From the NCBI GenBank assembly GCA_905233975.1, contig CAJOGD010000004.1, positions 124,001 through 188,000 on the forward strand: a stretch of DNA of 64,000 bases. Direction: 5' to 3'. The DNA comes from an uncultured Alphaproteobacteria bacterium (lineage in GTDB: Bacteria; Pseudomonadota; Alphaproteobacteria; Rs-D84). Shown in pieces: positions 42,119-50,616 of the stretch. The notes beneath the pieces are model-generated. The model searched no databases. It was given only the letters and a program-made list of their open reading frames with translations, and was not told the DNA's origin. A program made the translations under genes and the position numbers. Position 1 is the first letter of the stretch. Every line of letters begins with the position of its first letter.

Positions 42119-42994
42119 TTACTTTTCGGACTTTTTCTTGGCCAATTTGGTTGCGTCCAAGACAACGCCTGTTTTACGGGTATTATCATTGCCGATTTTG
42201 CCGACCAGTTCGTTTTTGACCCATAATTCAATTGCGCCGGCGTTGCCGAATGTGCCCTTGTGTTTATTGTCCGATGGGACGTAATATACGTCGCCCGGGA
42301 CCAAAACACGACTAAACACAGTTTTGCCGCGTCCGTCTTCAATCTTTACCCAAGATTCCTTGATGGCCTGGATAATTATTTCTGCCTTGGCGGCGTTTTC
42401 CGTTCCGAATTTTTCACGAACTTTTACGGTGTATGCCGGTTGGACGGGAATAACCTGTTGCGGTGCGGCGACTTGGATAACTTCGCGGGTTGACGGGTTA
42501 TCATTCGCCTCTGGCAAAATCACAACCAGTGTTGTCAAGATAGCAATCAGAACAACAATCCCGGCGGTCAGCCATATCCAATGTTTTTTTATCTGTGCGA
42601 CCAATTTTGATTTTTGAACGCCGATAACTTTTTTTTCGCCCCTCTCGGCCTTGTCCGAAGGTTGTGGTTTGGGGGTTTCTTGTTTTTCATGAACGACCAT
42701 TGCTTCGGCCAGTTTCATAATACCCAATTCGCTTTTGATTTTTGAAACGATTACATCGGGATCCAACCCCAGTTCCATTGCGTAATTTCTTGCAAAGCCT
42801 AAGATATATACGGTTTCGGGCAATACGGTATAGTCCCCGTCTTCCAATGCCTGTAAAAATTCTTCACGTATGCAAAGTTGTTTAGAAATCGTTTGAATTT
42901 CACGTTTGCGACGACCGGTTGTGCGTGCCACACGCAGCATTTCGCCCGCGGTCATTTCGGTATTCATTTCAAGTTCTTTAAATTCTTCTGACAT
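42119..42994 (-). CDS. RodZ-like membrane protein with HTH and DUF4115
   Basis: 291 residues. Residues about 15-85 are a Cro/CI-type helix-turn-helix as in RodZ (LRVARTTGRRKREIQTISKQL, LEDGDYTVLPETVYILGFARNYA). A Lys/Pro/Glu-rich linker leads to one membrane helix near 145-170 (WIWLTAGIVVLIAILTTLVVI). The periplasmic part from about 200 is DUF4115 (AIKESWVKIEDGRGKTVFSRVLVPGDVYYVP). RodZ links MreB to the rod-shape elongation complex. The assignment to RodZ rests on the three-part architecture. Confidence 0.85.
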   Translation of the reverse strand: MSEEFKELEMNTEMTAGEMLRVARTTGRRKREIQTISKQLCIREEFLQALEDGDYTVLPETVYILGFARNYAMELGLDPDVIVSKIKSELGIMKLAEAMVVHEKQETPKPQPSDKAERGEKKVIGVQKSKLVAQIKKHWIWLTAGIVVLIAILTTLVVILPEANDNPSTREVIQVAAPQQVIPVQPAYTVKVREKFGTENAAKAEIIIQAIKESWVKIEDGRGKTVFSRVLVPGDVYYVPSDNKHKGTFGNAGAIELWVKNELVGKIGNDNTRKTGVVLDATKLAKKKSEK

Positions 42995-43025
42995 TATGTG
43001 GCCTTTTGGTTTTTGTTTACGCCTA

Positions 43026-43053
43026 TCATAGACCTATCTTTCCGCAACGCAAC
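43026..43053 (-). promoter_or_regulatory. Promoter of the rodZ-like gene
   Basis: Minus-strand TTGCGT, 16-bp spacer, TATGAT, overlapping the 3' end of dusB. Confidence 0.45.
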
Positions 43054-43957
43054 CCCAAAATTGCAAAATTTCTTGTTTAAGTGCCGTTTCATCGGTTATT
43101 TGGTTGATTTTGACCCGAAAATCGCTTGATTTCGCCAGGCCCGCGGAATACCACGCAAGGTGTTTCCTAAACATCGGCACGCCCGCGTGCGCGCCATAGT
43201 ATTCAATAATCAGCCCAAGGTGTTTTAGTATGGTTTCGCAAATATTTTCCGGCTTTTTCGCGGTTCCCAAGATTTCGCCGAATATCCATGGCCGGCCCAT
43301 CATTGCGCGTCCAATCATTGCGCCCGCGTATCCGTTTGCTATTGCGGTTTGAACCCCGTTCGTGTCACAGATGTCGCCATTTGCGATAATCGGTATAGGC
43401 ATATTTTCAATTTTGGGAAGAACGGCCGGACCGGTATATCCCTGGGCGCGGGTACGGCCATGCAGTGTCACCATTTTTGCGCCATTGTCCGCGGCCACCC
43501 GAACCAAATCGGTCCAATCAATATGTTCCGCGTCCCACCCAAGCCTTGTTTTGACCGATACCGGAATTTTTACCGCCCGCGTGACGGCCGCGATAATTTG
43601 TCCGGCCAATTTGTGGTCGCGCATCAAAAAGGCCCCCGCATTCGCGCGTGTTGCAACCTTTGGTACCGGACAGCCCATGTTTATATCAATCCATGTTGCC
43701 CCCAAATCTTCAAGAATCATGGCGGCGTCGGCCATCAGGTTCGGTGCGGCACCAAAGATTTGTGCGCCGACATTACCTTCGTCCCCGTATTTGTCAAAGT
43801 TGCGCAGGCAATTTTTATGTTGTTCTACCAATGAATGACAAGAAATCATTTCCGTCACAACCGGCACATTCGGTGCAAATTCGCGAATGATTTGCCGAAA
43901 AGGCCGGTCAGTAATCCCCGCCATTGGTGCAGCAAAAATTTGATTATTGGTTATCAT
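43034..43957 (-). CDS. dusB: tRNA-dihydrouridine synthase
   Basis: 307 residues from the ATG at 43957 (MITNNQIFAAPMAGITDRPFR). The track start adds 73 codons that overlap the divergent ftsB-like gene and look non-coding. Dus enzymes reduce uridines of tRNA using FMN and NADPH. Motifs: APMAGITDRPFR, DINMGCPVPKV with the catalytic Cys region, SVKTRLGWD, TLHGRTRAQGYTGPA, PIIANGDI and GAMIGRAMMGRPWIF. The DusB subfamily is chosen from overall likeness. Confidence 0.93.
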   Translation of the reverse strand: MITNNQIFAAPMAGITDRPFRQIIREFAPNVPVVTEMISCHSLVEQHKNCLRNFDKYGDEGNVGAQIFGAAPNLMADAAMILEDLGATWIDINMGCPVPKVATRANAGAFLMRDHKLAGQIIAAVTRAVKIPVSVKTRLGWDAEHIDWTDLVRVAADNGAKMVTLHGRTRAQGYTGPAVLPKIENMPIPIIANGDICDTNGVQTAIANGYAGAMIGRAMMGRPWIFGEILGTAKKPENICETILKHLGLIIEYYGAHAGVPMFRKHLAWYSAGLAKSSDFRVKINQITDETALKQEILQFWGCVAER

Positions 43958-43969
43958 TTGTGATATAAT
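43940..43969 (+). promoter_or_regulatory. Promoter of the ftsB-like gene, leaderless
   Basis: TTGATT, 18-bp spacer, perfect TATAAT ending 7 nt before the ATG at 43977. It overlaps the first codons of divergent dusB. Confidence 0.65.
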
Positions 43970-43976
43970 GCCATGC

Positions 43977-44306
43977 ATGAAAGACAAAATCAAAAATTTA
44001 TTTAGTTTTATCGGGCGTGCATGGCGTGGCGGTGTGCGTGGCAAGTTTGGTGTGTTTTTGGCGCTTTTTGCGGTTTTGGCGTTTGTAAGGATTTTCTTTG
44101 GCGAAGTAAATGTTGGCCGTTTTGTTGCGAATATGTGGCATTTATCCGAAGAACGCGCCGAATTGGACATGGCCAAAAAGAAACTTGAAACGATTCGTCT
44201 TCATATTCGGTTGTTGGAAGAAGACAACAGCCCTGATTATGTTGAAGAATTGGTGCTTAAATACCTTAATGTTGGCGATCCAGAATTTAAAATCCTTAAG
44301 ATTTAG
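43977..44306 (+). CDS. Septum formation initiator protein, FtsB/DivIC-like
   Basis: 109 residues from the ATG at 43977 (MKDKIKNLFSFIGRAWRGG), chosen because it is the position where the TATAAT promoter should initiate. One membrane helix (GVFLALFAVLAFVRIFFG) is followed by a short periplasmic coiled coil (ERAELDMAKKKLETIRLHIRLLEED) and the tail SPDYVEELVLKYLNVGDPEF. This matches FtsB/DivIC-type bitopic division proteins, which form the FtsQBL complex. Its stop overlaps the convergent tspO stop by four bases. Confidence 0.85.
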   Translation: MKDKIKNLFSFIGRAWRGGVRGKFGVFLALFAVLAFVRIFFGEVNVGRFVANMWHLSEERAELDMAKKKLETIRLHIRLLEEDNSPDYVEELVLKYLNVGDPEFKILKI

Positions 44307-44779
44307 TTCATCAAAACGATATATGCATTTAGATAGAATGCGAAAATCATCCACAGCAAGTACGGTATAACCACCAATCCGGCACCATGGTCGATACGAT
44401 AGAAAACGCGCGACATACATGCCGAAACTATAAACAGCGCAAGTAATGTCACCAATGCAATCGCGGTCATGTGCAATCCAAAGAATATATATGACCAACC
44501 CGCATTTAGCAATAATTGGACGCCGAATAATGCATAGGCGCGAATTTTTTCTGATGCTTTTGCGCGGACATTTTTAATTACCAAATATAACGCGACGCCC
44601 AACATGATATATAAAATTGTCCATGCGATACCGAATACGATTCCCGCCGGTGTTAAATCAGATTTTACCAATGCGTTATACCATAAATTCGAATCGCCAT
44701 GCGGTGTAAAAAACACACCAAATATTCCCGGCAAAAAAGAAATTATCATTGCAGTGCAAAATTGAATTAAACGTTTCAT
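44303..44779 (-). CDS. tspO: TspO/MBR family protein
   Basis: 158 residues from the ATG at 44779 (MKRLIQFCTAMIISFLPGIFG), which has AAAGGAAAAAG upstream; the track start 54 bases earlier has none. Five membrane helices and the TspO features: WYNALVKSDLTPAGIVFGIAWTILYIMLGVALYL, a variant of the WY..L.KP.f.PP...F...W..LY motif, and LLLNAGWSYIFFGLH. TspO binds porphyrins and related ligands. The usual KPxFxPP is KSDLTPA here. No haem genes are nearby. Confidence 0.93.
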   Translation of the reverse strand: MKRLIQFCTAMIISFLPGIFGVFFTPHGDSNLWYNALVKSDLTPAGIVFGIAWTILYIMLGVALYLVIKNVRAKASEKIRAYALFGVQLLLNAGWSYIFFGLHMTAIALVTLLALFIVSACMSRVFYRIDHGAGLVVIPYLLWMIFAFYLNAYIVLMN

Positions 44780-44871
44780 GTCTTTTTCCTTTGTTTTGGT
44801 TGATTTGATTCTATCATACGCCGCCAATTCCAAGAACAGGAATCAATGCATATTTGGAATAAAAAAAGGTC

Positions 44872-44901
44872 TTGACCCAGTTATGTGATTTTTGATATTA
44901 T
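44872..44901 (+). promoter_or_regulatory. Promoter of gene D
   Basis: TTGACC, 18-bp spacer, TATTAT. Spacer and -35 box match the promoters of A and B. The leader here is short (about 60 nt) with one hairpin, CCGCA-GCCCA-TGCGG. Confidence 0.7.
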
Positions 44902-44967
44902 GTAACCAGAAAATTATGGTGGCCGCAGCCCATGCGGTAGAGGAAAATAAAAAAGGGAGGAAAAAAT

Positions 44968-45591
44968 ATGCGCTTTGGAAAATTAATTATGTTGGGTTTA
45001 AGTTTGGTTGTCGTTGGAACGGCATTCGCAGAAGGTGAGGCGCCGACCGATGCAGAAAGACGAAAAACCGTTACATCAAAGTGGTATGTTGATCAGAAAG
45101 TTGGTGAAAAGCAGGAAGCACTTAGCGGTACGGCCGGCAGTATCGCCGTTTATACCGGCACAGAGGGTTCTTTGACAGAAATAGCGGTATCTGGGCATAT
45201 CGTGGCAACGGGCAGCGAAGTTCAAGACACAATTGATGACTTTTTGCCAACGGTTGGTGCGGTGAATGCCGAATTGAATTTAAGACAAGATAAATTGGGC
45301 GCGGGCAAGACCGCGGGTTATGTTGCGACATATACGTCAACTGATGGTTCCTTGGATCAAAAGGCGGTGTATAATACCTCGAACGCATATGATAGTACGA
45401 ATCAGGCCGCACTGATAGAGGCCGCACATGCGAATTCCGCAATTCAAACAGGATTGGATCGGCATTTGACATGCGATGAGACCAACCAAGGGCCGGGTAA
45501 TACATGCTGGCTGTGGACGGTGAATGATCAGCAGACGACAGATATTTATACAGATTATGGCACCGCTGCTAATTCTAATACTACTAACTAA
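44968..45591 (+). CDS. Secreted protein, short distant member D of the variable-module family
   Basis: 207 residues. Signal peptide MRFGKLIMLGLSLVVVGTAFA. It follows the family plan at low identity: RRKTVTSKWYVDQKV (compare DRKTATSLKYV), LPTVGAVNAELNLRQDKLG (compare LPMVGGVNTKL.QKQDDI), GYVATYTSTDGS (compare AVTYTGQ), NSAIQTGLDRHLTCDE...NTCWLWTVND (compare AALKNGLDSEF.C...LCWLYTIHN). It stops about 20 residues after the CW motif, just where A, B and C enter their variable modules, and lacks the VYxPQxQ tail. GGGAGGAAAAAAT is a strong ribosome-binding site. Own promoter and terminator. Function unknown. Confidence 0.82.
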   Translation: MRFGKLIMLGLSLVVVGTAFAEGEAPTDAERRKTVTSKWYVDQKVGEKQEALSGTAGSIAVYTGTEGSLTEIAVSGHIVATGSEVQDTIDDFLPTVGAVNAELNLRQDKLGAGKTAGYVATYTSTDGSLDQKAVYNTSNAYDSTNQAALIEAAHANSAIQTGLDRHLTCDETNQGPGNTCWLWTVNDQQTTDIYTDYGTAANSNTTN

Positions 45592-45610
45592 AGTTTCGCA
45601 TTGACTCCTT

Positions 45611-45633
45611 ACCGGCGCAAGCCGGTTTTTTTT
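45611..45633 (+). terminator. Terminator of gene D
   Basis: ACCGGC-GCAA-GCCGGT followed by a run of T. Confidence 0.92.
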
Positions 45634-45657
45634 GTAATAAACATTTTTATATATTTA

Positions 45658-46377
45658 TTATTTCTGGAAATGGATTGTGCGTTGCGTTGTGGCCGATGCC
45701 TGCATCGCGGCGAATCGGGTGCCCGCCATCGCATGTGTCATGGCACCATGACCGGTTGGGTCATATTGGGCGCCGTTAAGGACGATTATTACCGGCGTGC
45801 CATTGTCGCAATCGATTGCGTACTTGTTCGGGTCATATTTTTTCCCATAACAATTACCATTTAGTGTCGCGACGTAATTCATTTCGGCCAAATCAGTGCA
45901 TGTCGGTGTGGCGGTTGTTGCGATTTCCCCATTCGCGACCGATTCGGTTTCGGTGTTGGTTGTTTCGCCCAAGACGCCACTGCACCAAACCGGCACATAT
46001 TCGCCGTCTATTAGCGCCATCGCACCATTTTGCCGCGTTTTGCGCGCGCCATAGCAATTTTCCGCGGATACATACACGCCCGTATCAAAATCAGAACTTA
46101 TCCCCACGTTGCGCAAAATATCGTTGCGTTCCATTGCAACGGCGTTTGCACCCGCGGGACTAAGTGCGGCGCCGCATATATATTTTTTGCCGCGGCAATT
46201 ACCGGAAATATCCCAACCGGTTTCCAAACTGAAATCTATGCCGGCCGTCGTACTTGCATAGCAACGCGAATCGTTGATTTGACATATTGTGTCGTGGTTC
46301 CACCAATCAAGCCCCGCGCAAAATGCGGTCCCGCATGTGGTACAGCCGAACACTAAAATTGCAAATTGTTTTTTCAT
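45658..46377 (-). CDS. Secreted Cys-containing protein, 239 aa
   Basis: No family recognised. Signal peptide MKKQFAILVFGCTTCGTAFC; a lipobox is not clear because the Cys at 20 is followed by Ala-Gly but the preceding residues (TAF) fit only loosely. About ten Cys are spread in pairs (CQINDSRC, CRGKKYIC, CYGARK, CYGKKYDP). The segments GNCRGKKYICGAALSP and GNCYGKKYDPNKYAIDC look like an internal repeat. It is downstream of the 758-aa Cys-heptad gene on the same strand (58 bp gap), possibly co-transcribed. Exported; role unknown. Confidence 0.78.
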   Translation of the reverse strand: MKKQFAILVFGCTTCGTAFCAGLDWWNHDTICQINDSRCYASTTAGIDFSLETGWDISGNCRGKKYICGAALSPAGANAVAMERNDILRNVGISSDFDTGVYVSAENCYGARKTRQNGAMALIDGEYVPVWCSGVLGETTNTETESVANGEIATTATPTCTDLAEMNYVATLNGNCYGKKYDPNKYAIDCDNGTPVIIVLNGAQYDPTGHGAMTHAMAGTRFAAMQASATTQRTIHFQK

Positions 46378-46435
46378 TTTTACCTTTCCATTATTATATC
46401 AGTTTTTTATCAAATGTGCAAATTGTTGGGTGGAC

Positions 46436-48712
46436 TTATGGTTCGCGACATAATCCCCATTGTTCGTTTGCATTTGTTTCGTTATAGAAATCTTGGAATT
46501 TGTTGGATGTATCATCGGTATTTGGTACCCATACGCCGCCCATGTCGGTACATTCGTTCGCCAATACCGTTGCCATGTCATAGCGCACAGAATCCATCAA
46601 TGTATTCACGTCCGCCAAGATATCGATTGGGATAGAATGTTGGCTGTCCGATTCCGACGGGCGGACACAGTATTGCATCGCGTATATAACCATTTTCTGA
46701 TACAAACTGCCCACATAGTCGGGACCACAATTTGCATCGTCCTTGTACGGTTGATGTTGGCCGTCACATATCCAACCGCCGGTGGTTGGGCAACTTAAAC
46801 ACTTTGTTTTACCGTTGATTGACCAAGGATAGAAGTTCACCTTGCACGTTTGATAATTACGGTTTTCCCAACACATATAGCCATTTAACTCGTCCTGGGT
46901 TAATTGTTGGCCGTTGACGATATTTATCAAAGTATCTATGGGGCGTATTTGTTCGCCATCATACGTGACCAAATTGATGTATGTGCAATTCGGATTGTCC
47001 GCGTAAATTACGTCGCCCGGGGCATAGACGCGGCACCCATACGGATAGTCATGTGTCGTATCGTTGTTTGGAACGCGGCAAAGTTTTTTCGCATAGTCGC
47101 GCAATGTATTCAGGCAGTTTTGTCCGATTTTCTGACTAACAATCTTGTGCATTTCGGTCACCAACAGTTGCAACCCCGTTGGGCCGCCGCCGTAAAGATT
47201 GCTGCACGTTGTTAATTTTTCAGAACACAATTCTTCGGATAATTCAAGTCGATTGCCAAGCAACATTTGTTCTTCGATATTACTATAGTCGCGCAGTTGC
47301 GATGCCTGGGTGTCATAGCATTGATTTACGACGTCCATGCATTCGTTTTTAACCTGTTGAATTCTTGATTGTTGGCCTTGGTATATTTCGGTGATTGCCT
47401 GGCGCAGGTATTCGTCCCACACCGTATCCGCAATATCGCGACATGTTTCAAGTGATTTTTTCGCAAATTCTTTTTTTGCATTCAATTCGCGAACTAGCTT
47501 CGCATTGGTTTGATTTGTTAAAATGTCATCGGCAAGTGAAATTTCGTCATTTAGTTTATAAAAGTTTTCGGAATATATCGGTTCGCCGGTTGCGCGGTCC
47601 AAATAAAGTCCCGTTATATCCAAACAGTGAACATAGTTCTTGCCGCATGCGGTATCGGCGGTCAGCGCGGTGCGCACGTTCGCGATACATTCATTTATTG
47701 CGGTCGAATTATGCGAATTATAATTTTCAAGTCGCGCCGCCGTCATTTCGCGATTCGTTTCACGCACCGCGGAATTTGCGTTTGTCGCCTGTTTATCCAG
47801 GTTCGCCAACACCGCCGCGCAATCGTTTTCGATATACATGCCATACGCCGATACAACCATGTTAAGTGCCGATGTGGACGGACATACCGCCGACACAATG
47901 TCGGCGCATTGGGCGTGCACCGCATTATATAACGATTCGCCCGTCAGGTTTGCAATATCCGCGCCCGACACAAGTTCCGTTGTGGACCATGCCTGGGTTA
48001 TATCGCCGGCGATGTCCAATGTGCCGGCCGTCGATAGCGAATTTGATTTTGCATTCTTTAGGACGTCGCCAATGGCGGTTAATTTTTTCATGGACGATGA
48101 ATTATCCTTGGTCCCCGCAAGTTTGGTTTCGCCGTCACTGGCACTCAACATTGCCTTGACCTCTGACGGGGTTTGCAGAATCGCATTGATGTTCAGGTTC
48201 TTAAAATCCTGTAATTGATTTGACGCCTGGGTCAATGCGTTTTCGCGGGCCAGCACAGAATTTATCTTGGCCGAACATATGCATCGGCGGTGGCTTTCAT
48301 CCGCCATCGCACAGAATTGATCCATGCATGAAAAATACGCCGAATAACAATTATGATATTTTTCATCAAATGTTGTTGTTGGAACCGTCGCGGTTGTTGT
48401 CGCGCGTGCCGTTGTCGCACGATTTGTCGCGGTGCGTGTTGGGCGCGAAGATGCCGCCGCCGCGGTTATTGCGCCGCGCGCGATGCTCGCAACGCGTCCG
48501 GCGCGCGCGACGCGGGTTGCACCAATGCGGGCATTCGTTCCACGATTGGTGGGTGTGCGTGTATTTGTTGCGGTGCGCGTGATAACATTTTGATTTGTGC
48601 GAATATTCGATGAACTGGTGACACGTGCCGGTGAATTTTGGGTGCGAACGGCGGCCAACGCCGAAAAGGCGCAAAACGCGCACGCGATAAAAGAAATTAT
48701 TTTCCCTTTCAT
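46436..48712 (-). CDS. Giant secreted Cys-heptad protein, CMDxFC family (758 aa)
   Basis: Signal peptide MKGKIISFIACAFCAFSALA, then about 90 residues of Arg/Thr/Asn/Ala low complexity (RTATNTRTPTNRGTNARIGA), strongly basic. At about residue 125 is the family motif C-x3-Y-x2-CMDQFC-x9-C-x-CS. Later blocks align with the paralogs at 26915 and 29500: CGKNYVHC (compare CGNDWVNC, CGVNFENC), LETCRDIADTVWDEYL (compare LDQCMAVRDNVW) and CMDVVNQC (compare CLTDIANC). The heptad Cys ladder is partly lost. The last third (CRVPNND, YPYGCRVYAPGD, CLSCPTTGGWIC) differs from the paralogs and has no CxDI[NE]M end. Exported; function unknown. Confidence 0.84.
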   Translation of the reverse strand: MKGKIISFIACAFCAFSALAAVRTQNSPARVTSSSNIRTNQNVITRTATNTRTPTNRGTNARIGATRVARAGRVASIARGAITAAAASSRPTRTATNRATTARATTTATVPTTTFDEKYHNCYSAYFSCMDQFCAMADESHRRCICSAKINSVLARENALTQASNQLQDFKNLNINAILQTPSEVKAMLSASDGETKLAGTKDNSSSMKKLTAIGDVLKNAKSNSLSTAGTLDIAGDITQAWSTTELVSGADIANLTGESLYNAVHAQCADIVSAVCPSTSALNMVVSAYGMYIENDCAAVLANLDKQATNANSAVRETNREMTAARLENYNSHNSTAINECIANVRTALTADTACGKNYVHCLDITGLYLDRATGEPIYSENFYKLNDEISLADDILTNQTNAKLVRELNAKKEFAKKSLETCRDIADTVWDEYLRQAITEIYQGQQSRIQQVKNECMDVVNQCYDTQASQLRDYSNIEEQMLLGNRLELSEELCSEKLTTCSNLYGGGPTGLQLLVTEMHKIVSQKIGQNCLNTLRDYAKKLCRVPNNDTTHDYPYGCRVYAPGDVIYADNPNCTYINLVTYDGEQIRPIDTLINIVNGQQLTQDELNGYMCWENRNYQTCKVNFYPWSINGKTKCLSCPTTGGWICDGQHQPYKDDANCGPDYVGSLYQKMVIYAMQYCVRPSESDSQHSIPIDILADVNTLMDSVRYDMATVLANECTDMGGVWVPNTDDTSNKFQDFYNETNANEQWGLCREP

Positions 48713-48779
48713 TCCTGTTCAAATAATGCTAGCAAAAAAACAAAAAATACCGCAAGTGGTTTTTGGTGAGAGTGGGGAG

Positions 48780-48975
48780 TTGTTAATGGTTAGTGTGTGC
48801 GCGCGTTCGCACGCATTTTCCCATCGTCATACCGCCGAAAATTTGTATGTGAGAACGAGCGTAAGCGAAGTTCAAACAACTACAAATTTGCACGCAGGCT
48901 GTAAGCCGAGCGAAACGCGGTATCTAGTGGTTTCAACTGTGACGACAAGATCCCGCTTTTCAGCGGGATGACGTC
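48780..48975. repeat. TTAGTG motif, 92-bp repeat copy 2 and REP palindromes
   Basis: TTAATGGTTAGTGTGTG, then the hairpin GTGCG-CGCGTT-CGCAC with GCATTTT, then copy 2 of the 92-bp element (48825-48916), then ATCCCGCTTTTCAGCGGGAT. It occupies the gap between the divergent start of the 758-aa gene and the 3' end of gene C. No coding content. Confidence 0.8.
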
Positions 48976-48992
48976 AGTTGTGCAGTATGACG

Positions 48993-50162
48993 TTATTGCC
49001 CCTGGGGAATATAGACATTCAATTCCGGGCCGGCGATAAAGTTTGTACCACTTACCGCGCTTGGGAAGAATCTTTGTCTGACAGTGTCGTACATGCCAAC
49101 AGTTGTGCCATGTTGCGCGGGTATAAGTTTGGCCTCAAGCGTTCCGTTTGTGCGTATTTCTACACCGTAACACCGACCTTGGAATTGCGCTGTGCTTGTG
49201 ACACCACCTGTTTTTGCATAATTTGTAAATAATAGTAGACTTCTATCCGATTGAAACGGTGTCCATAAGGACCTGTCTAGTGTGAATATTTGTTGATTGT
49301 CTATAAATACATCCCCAGATATATATCTTACTGTGTGTCGGGTTAGGTATTGTGCTTGGGTAAGTGATGTAAGTGCGCCGTATTCTAGTTCGTTTGTATC
49401 GTCAAACTGTAGCCATATTTTGTTTGAGCTTGATGATATAAATTGCAGAGAGTATTTGTGATATGGGGTGCCTGATGAATTGTAGTCGCGTGACCCAAAC
49501 AGCCATTTAAGACCAGATATATTAGATTGAAAATCTATAACAGTGTCAGTTAAGTTGGAAACTTTTATTCCCGTATCAATATACTGTGTCCCGTCGGATT
49601 CAATCCACTCTAATGCCGTATATTCGGCCGGGGAAACATTACCGACGTTATTATGTATCGAATAGACCCAACAAATGTCGGTTCCGGGTTTAGTTTCCGC
49701 ACATCTGAATTCATTATCAAGTCCGGTTTTAAGTGCGGCGTTAAAAGTTTTTGCATCGATTAAATTATCCGATTGTTCCGCGAACGATTCGGTTGCCTGA
49801 TAAATTCCTTTTTGCCCGATTTCGCCCGATTCCCCGGTATATGTGACCGCGGTATGGTCGTTAACCGGGCCGATGTCGTCCTGTTTTGTATTAAGTTTCG
49901 TATTCACGCCGCCAACCATGGGCAACGAATCGGTCCCACCGTTATCCAGGTCCGATGTGACGGCACGTTTTTCCACCACGCCGGCCGAATTGGTGTATTC
50001 CATGGCTTTGTTTGCTTCGGCACCAAACTTATCCTGACGCGTATCAAGTTCGTGTGTGACATACTTTAACGATGTCGCAGTTTTGCGGTCCGCGGCTTCT
50101 TCGGCCACCGCCGGCAACACCGCCGCAATCAGTCCAAACAACAAAAACTTTTTCAAAAACAT
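48993..50162 (-). CDS. Secreted variable-module protein, member C (LamG-like C-terminus)
   Basis: 389 residues. Signal peptide MFLKKFLLFGLIAAVLPAVA. The family module to about residue 170 is nearly identical to A and B (AADRKTATSLKYV, SLPMVGGVNTKL, DHTAVTYTGESG, DNLIDAKTFNAALK, DICWVYSIHN). Residues about 178-380 are a LamG-like module related to that of A only in outline: EYTALEWIESDGTQYIDTGIKV and VGMYDTVRQRFFPSAVSGTNF frame a different centre (FGSRDYNSSGTPYHK). The tail is VYIPQGQ. GGAGAGTCAG precedes the ATG. The leader differs in sequence from those of A and B but has the same logic. The 92-bp repeat lies just downstream, as for B. Confidence 0.85.
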   Translation of the reverse strand: MFLKKFLLFGLIAAVLPAVAEEAADRKTATSLKYVTHELDTRQDKFGAEANKAMEYTNSAGVVEKRAVTSDLDNGGTDSLPMVGGVNTKLNTKQDDIGPVNDHTAVTYTGESGEIGQKGIYQATESFAEQSDNLIDAKTFNAALKTGLDNEFRCAETKPGTDICWVYSIHNNVGNVSPAEYTALEWIESDGTQYIDTGIKVSNLTDTVIDFQSNISGLKWLFGSRDYNSSGTPYHKYSLQFISSSSNKIWLQFDDTNELEYGALTSLTQAQYLTRHTVRYISGDVFIDNQQIFTLDRSLWTPFQSDRSLLLFTNYAKTGGVTSTAQFQGRCYGVEIRTNGTLEAKLIPAQHGTTVGMYDTVRQRFFPSAVSGTNFIAGPELNVYIPQGQ

Positions 50163-50187
50163 CTGACTCTCCTTTCTCTTTTTTCTT

Positions 50188-50282
50188 CGTCATACCGCCG
50201 AAAGGCGGTATCTCCTCAGGCTTTCCTGAGAATTAGTCCGCGACGGTTCCGACGGGATTCCGGCTTTCGCCGGAATGACGGT
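50188..50282. repeat. REP-like repeat within leader of gene C
   Basis: ATACCGCCGAAAGGCGGTAT, CTCAGGCTTTCCTGAG and ATTCCGGCGAAAGCCGGAAT. The same block precedes gene B at 15938, there with an insert. Confidence 0.8.
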
Positions 50283-50294
50283 CTTTGGTGTGTT

Positions 50295-50510
50295 CTTTTA
50301 TCTGCATACAAATAAATGAACCACCGAAACGCTTCTAGTGGTTGGAGGTTAGATACAATTTGACGAAATTGTGTGCTTATTTTGATGGGCCCGGGGGCCT
50401 TACATTATTCACATCCCTCCAACCTATTTGGTTGGAGTTTTCGCCGAATACATAATTCGACATCGTCAAACGGGTATCTACACCCCATCGATGGAACACC
50501 CATCGACACG
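50295..50510 (-). ncRNA. Structured leader RNA of gene C (candidate attenuator)
   Basis: Read 5' to 3' on the minus strand: hairpin CGATGG-GTGTT-CCATCG; then CTCCAACC (C arm, 50430-50437), GGTTGGAGG (B arm, 50416-50424), hairpin ACAATTT-CGTC-AAATTGT (50355-50372), and CCTCCAACC (A arm, 50340-50348). B can pair fully with either C or A. The A arm shares AACC with AACCAC/GTGGTT (50319-50343), a hairpin followed by CATTTATTTG, so A:B pairing would prevent that hairpin. A last hairpin corresponds to the 12-bp stem of leader B (TTTATTTG...). The sequence differs from leaders A and B; the arrangement is analogous. Confidence 0.55.
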
Positions 50511-50513
50511 AAT

Positions 50514-50543
50514 ATTCTAACAGAAACCGTCAAATTTAGTCAA
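50514..50543 (-). promoter_or_regulatory. Promoter of leader C
   Basis: Minus-strand TTGACT, 18-bp spacer, TAGAAT; about 350 nt before the ATG at 50162. Confidence 0.75.
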
Positions 50544-50556
50544 GGGTGTTTTTTAA

Positions 50557-50586
50557 TTGCGGAATTAATTGCGTGTGTGATAAAAT
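50557..50586 (+). promoter_or_regulatory. Promoter of the HIT gene
   Basis: TTGCGG, 18-bp spacer, TAAAAT, divergent from and close to the promoter of leader C. Confidence 0.5.
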
Positions 50587-50616
50587 CCATGCGCCGTATA
50601 ACAAAGGGGTTTTGAA

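Noticed and set aside
43958-44176. N-terminal extension of the dusB ORF in the track
   Set aside because: The 73 extra residues overlap the divergent ftsB-like gene and look non-coding; MITNNQIFAAPMAGITDRPF is the normal Dus start.
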